This document shows, in pieces, positions 7,978 through 16,647 of a stretch of DNA of 64,000 bases. The notes under the pieces were generated by a model, which ran no database searches, was not told where the DNA came from, and was given only the letters and a program-made list of their open reading frames with translations. Made by a program: the position numbers and the translations under genes. The DNA is from Aquabacter cavernae (lineage in GTDB: Bacteria > Pseudomonadota > Alphaproteobacteria > Rhizobiales > Xanthobacteraceae): contig NZ_RWKV01000001.1 of NCBI RefSeq assembly GCF_003993795.1, positions 292,599-356,598 of the forward strand, read 5' to 3'. Position 1 is the stretch's first letter. The number at the start of each line of letters is the position of its first letter.

Positions 7978-8147
7978 GATGCGTCTCCAGCAGGATGACG
8001 CTCGGGGCGCTCGGGTGCGGGCTCTGTGGGCCTCAATATGGTGATGGTGCCGCAGCGGCGACACTTGATCTCCACGGCGCCCGCGAGAGCGCCATGTGCG
8101 GCCCGGAAATGCAATGCTCCGCACCGCGTGCATCTTACGTTTTCCAC
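7881..8147 (-). CDS. com: Com-like zinc-finger translational activator
   Basis: An 88-residue protein with two CxxC pairs (RCTRCG at residues about 5-9 and KCRRCG about 29-33) spaced as in Mu Com (family PF10122). Mu Com binds the mom mRNA and opens its translation start. Here the same kind of protein precedes, and overlaps in another frame, the DNA methyltransferase gene. This suggests that it controls translation of the methyltransferase. The C-terminal half (after about residue 45) is low-complexity and dictated by the overlap. Confidence 0.75.
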   Translation of the reverse strand: MENVRCTRCGALHFRAAHGALAGAVEIKCRRCGTITILRPTEPAPERPERHPAGDASCASKKSDRPPSISRTPSTSSRPLRRALLRGS

Positions 8148-8258
8148 TCCTTAACATCCCGGCTTTAAGGCCCCTTTCTGAGGGACCGAAAGCCTGTTCC
8201 GGTCGCGCGGGGGTTGCTTGCCGGCTGCACCCGCGTCGGGGCGCGAGCCCCGCCTCAC

Positions 8259-8747
8259 TCAGGCCATAGGCGGCCAAACCATTGCTGGCAGCTCCGCGAT
8301 GAGTTCAGCATCCGAGGGGATCGGGCGGACGCCTGCCTCGACCTCTGCCAGGATCGCGAGCGCAGCGGTCCAGACTGCCGAGCGCCATGCAAACAGCGCC
8401 TCGCCCTCTGCGGCGAATTGCGGATTCGGGTCATCCCGATAAGAGACGGCAGTCTGAGCGCTATCGTATCGGCGCTCTTGCGCAGTGGCATCGAGGTGGG
8501 CCTGCACGATAGCAGCGCCATGAGCGGTGAGCGCGGCCGGGGACGGGGGCACGGGCGCCTGGCTGGCCGCCCATTCGGCCACCACATCGGGTGTCCAGAT
8601 CGCCTCAATCTCGGCGCGCACGGCCTCGGGGAGATCGGACAGATCGGCTCCAGGCTGGCGCGGCTCACGGTGAGTAAGGCCATCATCATCCGTCGCGCAG
8701 ACGTAGACGAGCCCGCCAGGAAATGGGTCAATGTATAAATCGCTCAT
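8259..8747 (-). CDS. Putative tail-fibre assembly / accessory protein
   Basis: A 162-residue protein starting at MSDLYIDPFPGG. The C-terminal part (YRDDPNPQFAAEGEALFAWRSAVWTAALAILAEVEAG) resembles the conserved helical region of tail-fibre assembly chaperones encoded directly after fibre genes. It overlaps the fibre gene stop by 4 bases (8744-8747), as a fibre chaperone would. The start at 8747 is preferred over a longer in-frame one at 8849 that would lie inside the fibre gene. The family assignment is tentative. Confidence 0.6.
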   Translation of the reverse strand: MSDLYIDPFPGGLVYVCATDDDGLTHREPRQPGADLSDLPEAVRAEIEAIWTPDVVAEWAASQAPVPPSPAALTAHGAAIVQAHLDATAQERRYDSAQTAVSYRDDPNPQFAAEGEALFAWRSAVWTAALAILAEVEAGVRPIPSDAELIAELPAMVWPPMA

Positions 8748-9853
8748 GACGTGTAAACTCCTCCGATTATCAATCCGAACGCTGACGATATTGCCGAAAT
8801 ATTCATGTCGACGGCGCCGCCACTGGCAGCGCTGCTGTATTGCAGCCACGCAACCCCAATAGAGGATGGCAAGCCGAACGGAGTTCCTGGCACGTTGATG
8901 CCGGAACCTCGCACCAGCAAGGGCTGGTTGTTGCCTGGAAAAGGCATGCCCCCGATCCGGGCGTTCCCGGTCCCTCCCGATCTCGTGCCAGTGATTTCGC
9001 CGCCGACATAGACCATCCGCCCGATCCGGAGATACCAGCCGGACCTGTTTGAATAAGAGATGTTGGGGTCAGCGCCATCTGATCCGAGCGATGGCGACCA
9101 TGTGCCCGCCACGAAATCGACGCCCGTCGACCCGCTCAGCATCTGAGCCACGGTGCGGGCTGTCAGCACACCGCCGATATTTTGGAGGACTTGGCCGGCA
9201 GTGGTCGCCGGGATGCCGAGGTTCGTCAGCGCCTGCGTCTGCTGGCCACCGCTGAGCACTTGGGCTCCGTCATAGCGGAGCGCGCCCGCATTCAGAGTGC
9301 GCTGCACCCAGGCCGCACCGGTCCAGAAGAAGAAGTCACCGGTGGACTGATCTGCGACGCCGTCGCCGCGCTTTGGCGCCTCAAATCGCCATCCTGTCGT
9401 GGCCGAGATGGCGAATTGGTTGGCGTAACCCGCCCACGCGCCGGTGGGGACTGTCCCAACGACAAAGAAGGCTCCGAGCGCGGGAGAACCAGGCGGCGCG
9501 TTGCTTCCCACCGACACGACCAGAGGCAGGCGGATATTGGCCGCCAACATCTCATAGCGCAGGGCCATTGCGTTGAGCGATGCAACAGCGGAGACACCGG
9601 AAAAGCGATCGGGCGCATCGAGGCGGATCTCGAAGGCCGCTCCCGCAATAGCGGCACCGGCGCGCTGACTTTCCACGATCAGCGACGTGTCGCTCGGCAC
9701 AGCCCCGATCGTGGATAGAAAGGCCGAACCGGGCGCCATGAACGTGTCGCCGGGGCGCGCCGGCTGTGGTCCACTTGCCCAAGTCGTGCCGGAGCCGACG
9801 ACCTCGTTGGAACCACTGGCAATCGAGACAGTGCCGCTCTTGATGACGGTCAT
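8744..9853 (-). CDS. Tail fibre / DUF2793-like protein
   Basis: A 369-residue structural protein. Residues about 110-185 (VSVGSNAPPGSPALGAFFVVG...TGAWAGYANQFAISATTGWRFEAPKRGD...FFFWTGAAWV) match the repeated pattern of DUF2793, found in tail proteins of GTA-like and siphovirus tails. The C-terminus is Gly/Ser-rich beta structure typical of receptor-binding tips. It lies directly downstream of the gpJ-like gene and a short gene, in the fibre position. Probably binds the host surface. Confidence 0.75.
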   Translation of the reverse strand: MTVIKSGTVSIASGSNEVVGSGTTWASGPQPARPGDTFMAPGSAFLSTIGAVPSDTSLIVESQRAGAAIAGAAFEIRLDAPDRFSGVSAVASLNAMALRYEMLAANIRLPLVVSVGSNAPPGSPALGAFFVVGTVPTGAWAGYANQFAISATTGWRFEAPKRGDGVADQSTGDFFFWTGAAWVQRTLNAGALRYDGAQVLSGGQQTQALTNLGIPATTAGQVLQNIGGVLTARTVAQMLSGSTGVDFVAGTWSPSLGSDGADPNISYSNRSGWYLRIGRMVYVGGEITGTRSGGTGNARIGGMPFPGNNQPLLVRGSGINVPGTPFGLPSSIGVAWLQYSSAASGGAVDMNISAISSAFGLIIGGVYTS

Positions 9854-9862
9854 TCCGCCCTC

Positions 9863-10072
9863 CTACTGAGCGCGCGTGACGAGCACGCTCGGCTGATCGT
9901 CGTCCGCCGCGTGCGCCACATAATGAGTTTCAGGGGAGATCCCCGTCCGGGAGGGAACAATGAGGACGGACTGACCGATCCGCGCCTGCGCGTTGACCGC
10001 ATCCAGCGTGCCGGCGGCGCCTGTCGCGACGATCTCGCCAGTAGACACGGTATAAAGAATGAAGTTGATCAT
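9863..10072 (-). CDS. Small phage protein between tip and fibre genes (69 aa)
   Basis: Not recognised. A short beta-rich protein (MINFILYTVSTGEIVATGAAG...). Its start overlaps the stop of the gpJ-like gene by 4 bases (10069-10072). Likely a tail-associated component by position only. Confidence 0.6.
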   Translation of the reverse strand: MINFILYTVSTGEIVATGAAGTLDAVNAQARIGQSVLIVPSRTGISPETHYVAHAADDDQPSVLVTRAQ

Positions 10073-13000
10073 CGTCTGTACTCCGTAACCATAGAGTAAA
10101 CGTCCCGGAATCCGGCCGTGAACGTGCTTTCTTCGACTGTAAACGTAGATATTGTTGGGTCGCGGCGCAGCACGTTCAGCGCATCAATGCGATATTCATA
10201 GGTCCCAGCCGGAAGATTGTCCGTGTCGTGATGGATAATTTTAATATCCTGCTCACCGACAAAATATTGCCATCCTGGGTTAGGGGTGGCGGAGTCTAAA
10301 TATTGAATTGGCAGAAGGTACGTTGTCGCCCCGCTGTAGCTCGTGCCATTCGGGCCTGAACGAACAACGCGCACCTCGAGATAATAATAAATGCGCTTTG
10401 AAGTATTGATGTAATCTTTGAATTTCGGGAAGAATCGAGCTTCAAAGACTGCATATGAGCCCGCTATGCGCGTTATCGAGACTGCACCGAACTGCCCTCC
10501 CGTGGCCGTGGGATAATAGGTAACCGCTGCGTTGGTGACAGCCTGCGGATAAATCCGATCCGTGGTCACGCCGCCGATAGTAAGAATGTTTGTGGTAACG
10601 CTCTGAGCGGCAAATTTGTTGGACGTAAACGATCCGTCCAAATACATATCTGCGCGAATGTAAACGTTCCCCGTGCTGCTTGTGTCGAATACAGCAAATG
10701 GGTTTCCGCTGGGGGACTCTATAAATAATTTATCGGCACTTATGGCAATGTAGCCAGTTCCATCTGATCGCGCGATAGCGCGTAATCCAGCGTTTACATT
10801 CTGAGCCTTGACATTCAACTGCCAACCCGCAGCGGCCCCACTCGGGTACGCGCCCGTTACCCAAGTTACATTGACCGACGCGTTAACGCCGTCGAGCGCA
10901 CTCTCGACCGATTGAACTCGGGTAGCGAGGGCGTTGTCCCCACTCGCCCGAGCGTTTTGTTCGTCGTTGATGCGACTGTGCGCCTTGCTGAGGCCCGTGG
11001 CCGGATCATTCTGGGTGGCGGACACCGTGGAGATGCTCGCCGCGAGCACCTCGTCTGCGCCCACGCGCGCGAGCACCTCCTGTTGTACCAGCGCACGGGA
11101 GGCTGCCCCTTCAGCTTCGGCGAGAATGGTTACTCGGCTTTCGCCGGCCAGCCGCGACGCCTCAACAGCCGCCCCCAAAGTGGCCACATAGCCAGCAAGG
11201 AGATCGATGTCGCGAGACTGCTGCTCGCTCGTGCCGCGCAGTTGGTTGTTGATCAGATCCCGGTTGCCCTGGACCATGTCCATGCCGGGAACCAGCATTG
11301 CGTCGATCGTCGGTGCGTCCAGATCCACCACGCTATAGGCCCCCGGCAGGCCCGAGGCGCCCACGGCGGCGACGCGCAGGCTCAAGGCGCGGGGCTCCAC
11401 CACCTGCGACAGTTTCGGCGCGAAGGGCTGAGCCAGGTGCGCCCAGGAGGTGCGTCCGTCATAGGAGATCTGCGCGATGTAATGGCGCGCGCCCGCCGCC
11501 GGCCACCAGTCGGCCGCGAGCACCGGCTCCAGGACGTTTTGCGAGAGAGTGGCCGTCAGGCCCGCGACCAGGGGCGTCTGCGGGTCGGAAAAGCTCGCCG
11601 CCGGCGGCACGTCGCCAGGGTCGCCGCTGTCGTCGTGCACGTCCTCGCGGTCCACCACGAGGGCGAGCTTGGTGCGGCCCGTCCCGGCCGGGGCGCCACC
11701 CAGCACGATGCAGCGCTTTTGCCAGGCGGTGCCCAGCCCAAGCGCCCAGCTCGCGGGATCGGCGCCGGCCCGGCGCGCCAGCGCCTGATCCAGCGTCACG
11801 CCCTGCTGGCTCTGGACAAGGGCGAGGTCCGCGCCATCAAGCACGGCCTCCGCGTCCGAGCTGCCGCGCGTGACTTTGATCGGCCCGAAAGGCTTCGCGT
11901 TGGCCCGCCGGATCTGGATGTAGTGTTGCCCGCTCCCCCAGCTCGCCGCCGGCTCCAGCGTCAGCGTGGTGCCCGCGCGCGCCACCACCTCGCCCGAGGC
12001 GCCCCAGCTCTGCGGCACATGGCTCTGCAGCGTCACCACAGATCCTAGCGCCAAGAGCCGGCCCTCGCTCGCGATGGTCGCCGTTGGTTTGGCCCGGCGG
12101 ATCGTGTGCTGGCGCCACAAAAAGGCGCACTCGCGCATGGCATGGGCGCGCTGTCCCACCCCTCGGATCTGCACGCGCACGGGGTTGCTGGCCACCACGT
12201 CCGGCGGACACTGCACCTCCTGGACCGACCACGTGGTCTCGTCCAGATACTCGACAATGATCGCGTCCGCCGCGTCCTCGGCCTGGAGCAGATAATCGAC
12301 GCTGAAGGAGTCGCGGATGATCTCGCCATCCGTGATCATCATGCTGGGAAGGGCCACCCACTGGTCGCGCACCAGGCTCAGTTGATCGCCGATCCAGCGA
12401 TGCTTGGCCCGGCAGGCGGCCAGCGCCGTGTCCAGCGCCTCGGTGGCCTGGACACGCGTCCGAAACTCATAGTCGAAACAGTCGCCCCGGCTGGCTGCCG
12501 TAGCCGCCAGCGTCACCACCGCTTGGGCGTCCACCTTGTTGAGGGGCCGGCCGCAGCCATAGTCCGTGTTGGTGGCGATGTCGTAGGCCGCATAAGCGGG
12601 CGACCGCGTGGGCTGGTCGTCCCACCCGCTCCCGGTCCACACCGGCAGGATTCGCGTATCCTCCAGCCCCCAGCGCAGGGCCGCATTGGCCGTGAGCTGG
12701 GCCGTCGCCCGCATTCGGATGGCCGTGACCGTGAGGCCCGGAAATGTCTGCGTCCCCGGCGTATAGCCCCGCGCTGCCGCCCACTGGATGGTGTCCACGG
12801 CGCCGGGATAGGCGGCCGAGGCCACCACCCGCCGCGCTTGCACCTCATAGCGCCCCGCCGCCACGTCCACGCTGTAGGACATGCGGTAGGGCTCTTTGGT
12901 GGCGAGCCACTTGGCCTCGTCCACCACGGTCGTCCACACACCCGTGGGCGCGCCCGTCACGTCCACGGCGCGGATCTGCACCTGGTTGTGGGTCGCGAAA

Positions 13001-13947
13001 TTCCCCGCCACGCCCTGGGCATTCGGGATGTAGCAGCCCTGCGGGAGCACGAAGTCGAACACCAGCCGGTTGACGCTCGTCCCGGCCGGGTTGGTGATGC
13101 CGCCATAGACCCACACGCCGGGATCATCCAGCGCCTGGCCGGAGACGCCCGGCGCCGTGGTCACGGACGCCGGGAAAAGCGTCAGCGTGTCGCCGGGCTC
13201 CAGGAGCTGAACTTGCACGTCGCTGAAGGTCGGCGAGACGTGGCCCCACTCGGCCCACTGGCTGGCGTCCCACAGCACCGCGTCGGCGATGGTGATCCGG
13301 TGGCGCTGGTAACGGCCGAGGCCGTGCACCAAGAGCACGTTTAGATATTCATCCTGCCCGACATATTCGGTCCAGGGTTGGGCCGCGAAGTCCGGCACCA
13401 CCTTGGTGCGGCCATAGCGGACGGGAATCGTCTGCATCAGCCGCGCGGAATTGGTCTGCTGGCCGAACGCATAGAGCGGGGTCTGCGCCTGCTGGCCGGC
13501 ATTCGCCGGGCGCGGCTGCACGAGCGTGTTGACCGCGAAGGCGCCGCCCGCCACCACGGCGGCAGAAATCGCAGTCGAAACGCCCGCGACCGTTGACATC
13601 CCTATTGCCGCCGCCGCCCACGTCCCGATGCCCGGCGCCAGGGCAGACAGGGCAATGAGCCCCACCAGGCCCACCACGCTCTTGGTGGTGGACGAGCTGC
13701 TGCTGCCGCTCCCGCCGCCGCCCAGCGGGCGGGATTGGAATTCCACCCTTTCCCCCTTGCGGATCCGCCGCCGCGCCCAGCCGCGCCGGGCGCGCAGCAG
13801 AGGCGCCCCGTCGATCACGCAGATGGTGGGCAGGCGGAAGCGCCAGCCCAGGCGCTTGAGGGCGCGGGCCACCGTCTCGCGGCGGCGCGGGGCGACGGTG
13901 GCCACCTCGTACCCGGGGAGGATGATGTGGGTGATGCTGGCCATCAT
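10069..13947 (-). CDS. Tail tip / host-specificity protein, gpJ-like
   Basis: A 1292-residue protein of the lambda gpJ / GTA tail-tip class. It begins with a ubiquitin-like basic region and a Gly/Ser stretch with hydrophobic helices (about 75-150). The conserved tip core follows (IPVRYGRTKVVPDF..., TNTDYGCGRPLNKVD, ARLRAKH-like CRAKHRW), then fibronectin-like repeats (about 800-880) and a DUF1983-like coiled region (about 930-1060), and finally a divergent beta-rich C-terminus. The last 260 residues are encoded by much more AT-rich DNA (10069-10860) than the rest, suggesting a swapped receptor-binding end. Its start overlaps the NlpC gene stop. Confidence 0.88.
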   Translation of the reverse strand: MMASITHIILPGYEVATVAPRRRETVARALKRLGWRFRLPTICVIDGAPLLRARRGWARRRIRKGERVEFQSRPLGGGGSGSSSSSTTKSVVGLVGLIALSALAPGIGTWAAAAIGMSTVAGVSTAISAAVVAGGAFAVNTLVQPRPANAGQQAQTPLYAFGQQTNSARLMQTIPVRYGRTKVVPDFAAQPWTEYVGQDEYLNVLLVHGLGRYQRHRITIADAVLWDASQWAEWGHVSPTFSDVQVQLLEPGDTLTLFPASVTTAPGVSGQALDDPGVWVYGGITNPAGTSVNRLVFDFVLPQGCYIPNAQGVAGNFATHNQVQIRAVDVTGAPTGVWTTVVDEAKWLATKEPYRMSYSVDVAAGRYEVQARRVVASAAYPGAVDTIQWAAARGYTPGTQTFPGLTVTAIRMRATAQLTANAALRWGLEDTRILPVWTGSGWDDQPTRSPAYAAYDIATNTDYGCGRPLNKVDAQAVVTLAATAASRGDCFDYEFRTRVQATEALDTALAACRAKHRWIGDQLSLVRDQWVALPSMMITDGEIIRDSFSVDYLLQAEDAADAIIVEYLDETTWSVQEVQCPPDVVASNPVRVQIRGVGQRAHAMRECAFLWRQHTIRRAKPTATIASEGRLLALGSVVTLQSHVPQSWGASGEVVARAGTTLTLEPAASWGSGQHYIQIRRANAKPFGPIKVTRGSSDAEAVLDGADLALVQSQQGVTLDQALARRAGADPASWALGLGTAWQKRCIVLGGAPAGTGRTKLALVVDREDVHDDSGDPGDVPPAASFSDPQTPLVAGLTATLSQNVLEPVLAADWWPAAGARHYIAQISYDGRTSWAHLAQPFAPKLSQVVEPRALSLRVAAVGASGLPGAYSVVDLDAPTIDAMLVPGMDMVQGNRDLINNQLRGTSEQQSRDIDLLAGYVATLGAAVEASRLAGESRVTILAEAEGAASRALVQQEVLARVGADEVLAASISTVSATQNDPATGLSKAHSRINDEQNARASGDNALATRVQSVESALDGVNASVNVTWVTGAYPSGAAAGWQLNVKAQNVNAGLRAIARSDGTGYIAISADKLFIESPSGNPFAVFDTSSTGNVYIRADMYLDGSFTSNKFAAQSVTTNILTIGGVTTDRIYPQAVTNAAVTYYPTATGGQFGAVSITRIAGSYAVFEARFFPKFKDYINTSKRIYYYLEVRVVRSGPNGTSYSGATTYLLPIQYLDSATPNPGWQYFVGEQDIKIIHHDTDNLPAGTYEYRIDALNVLRRDPTISTFTVEESTFTAGFRDVYSMVTEYRR

Positions 13948-14369
13948 CGGGCCTCATAAAATCGCTGGCGCGGCAGGCCGCTCGCCCGCAGCTCGGCCGG
14001 CGTCTGGAAGATCACGCCGACGCGATCATCCGAGTGGATCACGCCATGCTCGGCCGCCAGCCAGACGCCGATATGGTGCGGCCGGTCCACCCCGGCCATG
14101 AGCACCGCCGCCCCGTCCCGCGCCTGGATGATCCCGCCCTGAGCGAGCGGGCAAAAGCGCCAGGCGCTGCGCAGCGCCTGGCCGTCGAACTGGCTCTGGA
14201 TCCAGCGCAGGTCCACCTCGGCCGGGATGGCGATGAACGGCACAGAGCGGCGCCACAAGGCTCCTTGAAGGTGCCTGAAAAGGCCGTAACAGGACCACGC
14301 CTCCGGCCCCTCGCCCGTGAGGCTCCAGGGGCGGCCGATCAGGTCGGAGAGGATCTGTGTGCGCGTCAT
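13944..14369 (-). CDS. NlpC/P60-family tail hydrolase (gpK-like)
   Basis: A 141-residue NlpC/P60-type peptidase. The catalytic Cys is Cys27 in AWSCYGL, preceded by the usual GRPW...G element, and the catalytic His is in RPHHIGVWL (about 98-99). Such proteins sit at the tail tip and cut peptidoglycan cross-links during DNA entry. Position between the DUF1833 protein and gpJ matches lambda K and the GTA tail peptidase. It overlaps both neighbours by 4 bases. Confidence 0.85.
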   Translation of the reverse strand: MTRTQILSDLIGRPWSLTGEGPEAWSCYGLFRHLQGALWRRSVPFIAIPAEVDLRWIQSQFDGQALRSAWRFCPLAQGGIIQARDGAAVLMAGVDRPHHIGVWLAAEHGVIHSDDRVGVIFQTPAELRASGLPRQRFYEAR

Positions 14370-14902
14370 GCCACCCGCAGCCCCGGAAACTGCGCCGGGC
14401 GATAGATCCGGCGCGGGAAGGAGAGATTGGCGAGGTCGGCCAGGCGCGCCTTGCCGGTCACGGTGCTGCCGCTGATCGTCACCTGGCGCACCACGAATTC
14501 GATCGGCCCATAGGACGGCTCGGCCGTCACGTCGCTGCGATACTCGCGATAGACCAGGAGCAGATCCGCCCGCACCTCAATGGCCGCGTTGAGGTAGGGC
14601 GTGAGCTGGTCGGCGACATTGTCGATGGTGACGGTGCACTCAGGCGTACGGCCCACGGCCACCTCCGGCGCGGAGGCCGAGAAAGCGCACCGCCGGAAGG
14701 TCTGCATGGTCCCCGGATTAAAAAGCGCGCCGGGCTCGATCCCCAGCACCCGGTCCACCTCATCGAGCACCAGGCGCACCGCGATCTGCAAGCCCGCCTC
14801 GATAATAGCCGGGTGCTGCAGCTCCAGGGTGACATGCAGATCCACGTCCGCAGGCGCACTCGCCACCGCCTCGGCCCATGCGTCGGTGTACGGGTCGCTC
14901 AT
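14366..14902 (-). CDS. DUF1833-family minor tail protein (gpL-like)
   Basis: A 178-residue protein from MSDPYTDAW. The pattern (VTLELQHPAI..., RFRLV-like VRLVLDEVDRVLG, and VTIDNVADQLTPYL) fits DUF1833 phage proteins, which occupy the lambda gpL position in the tail tip. It overlaps the gene before by 4 bases (14899-14902) and the gene after by 4. The start at 14902 was chosen over 15013, which lies inside the upstream gene and reads as low-complexity. Confidence 0.75.
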   Translation of the reverse strand: MSDPYTDAWAEAVASAPADVDLHVTLELQHPAIIEAGLQIAVRLVLDEVDRVLGIEPGALFNPGTMQTFRRCAFSASAPEVAVGRTPECTVTIDNVADQLTPYLNAAIEVRADLLLVYREYRSDVTAEPSYGPIEFVVRQVTISGSTVTGKARLADLANLSFPRRIYRPAQFPGLRVA

Positions 14903-16647
14903 GCCACCGCTCCCACAGATTGGAGATAGGTCCGGAGCGCTGCATGGAAGGTGGCCACCTCCGCAGCCGTCAGCCCCCCGCCCATGCTGAACGCGGCAAT
15001 CCGGTCGGTGCACCAGTAGCCCCGTGCGGCGCCGCCGTTATAGGTGAAGCACAGCAGGTCCACGGGCATCGAGGGGATCGCCACGCTGGTGGCGGCCGTA
15101 TCCACCAGCAGGGCGCCGTTTCGGTAGGCGCTGCGCGTCGCCGAGGAGCGGCGGCTCCCGACGAAGAATCCCTCGGAGTTCGCGTTCGCGAATGTGGAGG
15201 ACTGGTCGTTGACGGAGATGGCGGCGCGATCCGTCGAATAACGGTGCAACATGCCAACCTGAATGCCGGTCCCCGTAGAGGTCCCCGCCGGAACGATGTT
15301 GCCGGCCGCGCGGTCGGTCAGGTCCCAGACGCCCATATGGGCGTCGTTCCGGGTGTAGCGGACGCCGTGGACGGCCGGGTTGTAGCCGGTGGCGAGATAG
15401 GTATTCGTCGCGCCCGCATAGCCCCGATCCACGACAAAGGACGGGACGTTGACCGTGGTGAGGTTGTAGAGGTCCGCCATCCAGTTCAGCCGCGCCGCCT
15501 GGGCGTCATGGGCGGCAAGGATGTAGAGGACATCCAGCTTCGCCCAGATCCCCGCACTGATCAGAGACTGAACCAGCGTGCCGATGGCGCTCACCCGCGC
15601 CGCGCTCGGCTGTATGGTCATACGCGCCAGCAGGGCTGAGATCGCGGCCGGCAGGGCGACCGTAATCCGCTGGGTGACTGACCACGGCCGCGGCGAGCCG
15701 GCAACGATGGCGCGAACCCTCACGTCATAATCACCGGTACTCACCGGCAGCTCTGCGGCCCACGATCCGGTGCCGTTGGTAACCACCGACACCGTTGTCG
15801 TGCCGACGACGACCTCCACTGTGGCGCCCGCCGGCGCCGTCCCCGTGAGTGTTGCCCCGGATATGCCTCCGATGACAGCCATGGGCGGCACCAAGCCCGC
15901 CGGATAGACGCGGATCTCCATGTTGACGGTGGTGTAGCCGTCGCCCGCCTGCGCATACTTGATGGACCCGGCGACGATCTGGACGCGGCGGATCTCCACC
16001 CGGCCGCCGCCGAGCGCAACCGGCATCCAATAGCGCGCCGCGCCCTGGCCGATCTGGTCGAGGAAATCGACAAACGTCTCCATTTCGGCGGGCGAGAAAT
16101 CCCCCGCCCAGCCCCAGGAGCCCACCCGGCTCATGGGCCGATGCGCCGAGCGCACCGCGCCGTCCTCGATCTCGGTCTCGCGCCAGGTGGCCACCGGCGC
16201 GCCGCCCCAGGCCGGGCGCGACGGCAGGTAAGGCAGGCTCGCGGGCCACTCGGCCGAGGCGAGCACCGCGCCGGCGGCGCCGGCCGGATAGACGCGCAAG
16301 CGCATGCTCACTGTGGTGCGCCCGCCCGGCAATGCCGCATAGGCGAGCGAGCCGGCGACGATCTCCACCTCCCGCGTGTCGTAGGCGGATCCACGGATGG
16401 CGACGAGCATCGTAAAGCGCGCCGTCCCGTCCTCGATGTCGGCGAGAAAATCCTCCCACACGACGAGCTGGGCGGCCGAGAAGGTGTGCGCCCATGCATA
16501 TTCGCCGCGCCGGGCGCCGGGCCGGCGCTCCTGGCGGACATTGCCGCGCTCCATCTCGGTCTCACGCGGCCCGCGCGTCGGGACGGCAGACCAGGCGCGC
16601 AGCTCGGAGCGATAAGGCAGGCCGGCGGGCCAGGCGGGCAGGCTCAT
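14899..16647 (-). CDS. Tail protein with tandem N-terminal repeats, Ig-like and lectin-like domains
   Basis: A 582-residue protein. Residues about 5-122 and 128-247 are two copies of the same tail domain: WPAGLPY / WPASLPY starts, RETEME / RETEIE, FSAAQ / FSPAE, REVEIVAGSLAYA / RRVQIVAGSIKYA, and a shared RVYPAG end. After them comes an Ig-like segment (about 255-335), then a jelly-roll-like region (about 400-570) resembling LamG/concanavalin proteins. It lies between tape measure and tip genes, where GTA-like phages have one minor tail protein. The C-terminal part may bind sugars; that is inference. Confidence 0.7.
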   Translation of the reverse strand: MSLPAWPAGLPYRSELRAWSAVPTRGPRETEMERGNVRQERRPGARRGEYAWAHTFSAAQLVVWEDFLADIEDGTARFTMLVAIRGSAYDTREVEIVAGSLAYAALPGGRTTVSMRLRVYPAGAAGAVLASAEWPASLPYLPSRPAWGGAPVATWRETEIEDGAVRSAHRPMSRVGSWGWAGDFSPAEMETFVDFLDQIGQGAARYWMPVALGGGRVEIRRVQIVAGSIKYAQAGDGYTTVNMEIRVYPAGLVPPMAVIGGISGATLTGTAPAGATVEVVVGTTTVSVVTNGTGSWAAELPVSTGDYDVRVRAIVAGSPRPWSVTQRITVALPAAISALLARMTIQPSAARVSAIGTLVQSLISAGIWAKLDVLYILAAHDAQAARLNWMADLYNLTTVNVPSFVVDRGYAGATNTYLATGYNPAVHGVRYTRNDAHMGVWDLTDRAAGNIVPAGTSTGTGIQVGMLHRYSTDRAAISVNDQSSTFANANSEGFFVGSRRSSATRSAYRNGALLVDTAATSVAIPSMPVDLLCFTYNGGAARGYWCTDRIAAFSMGGGLTAAEVATFHAALRTYLQSVGAVA

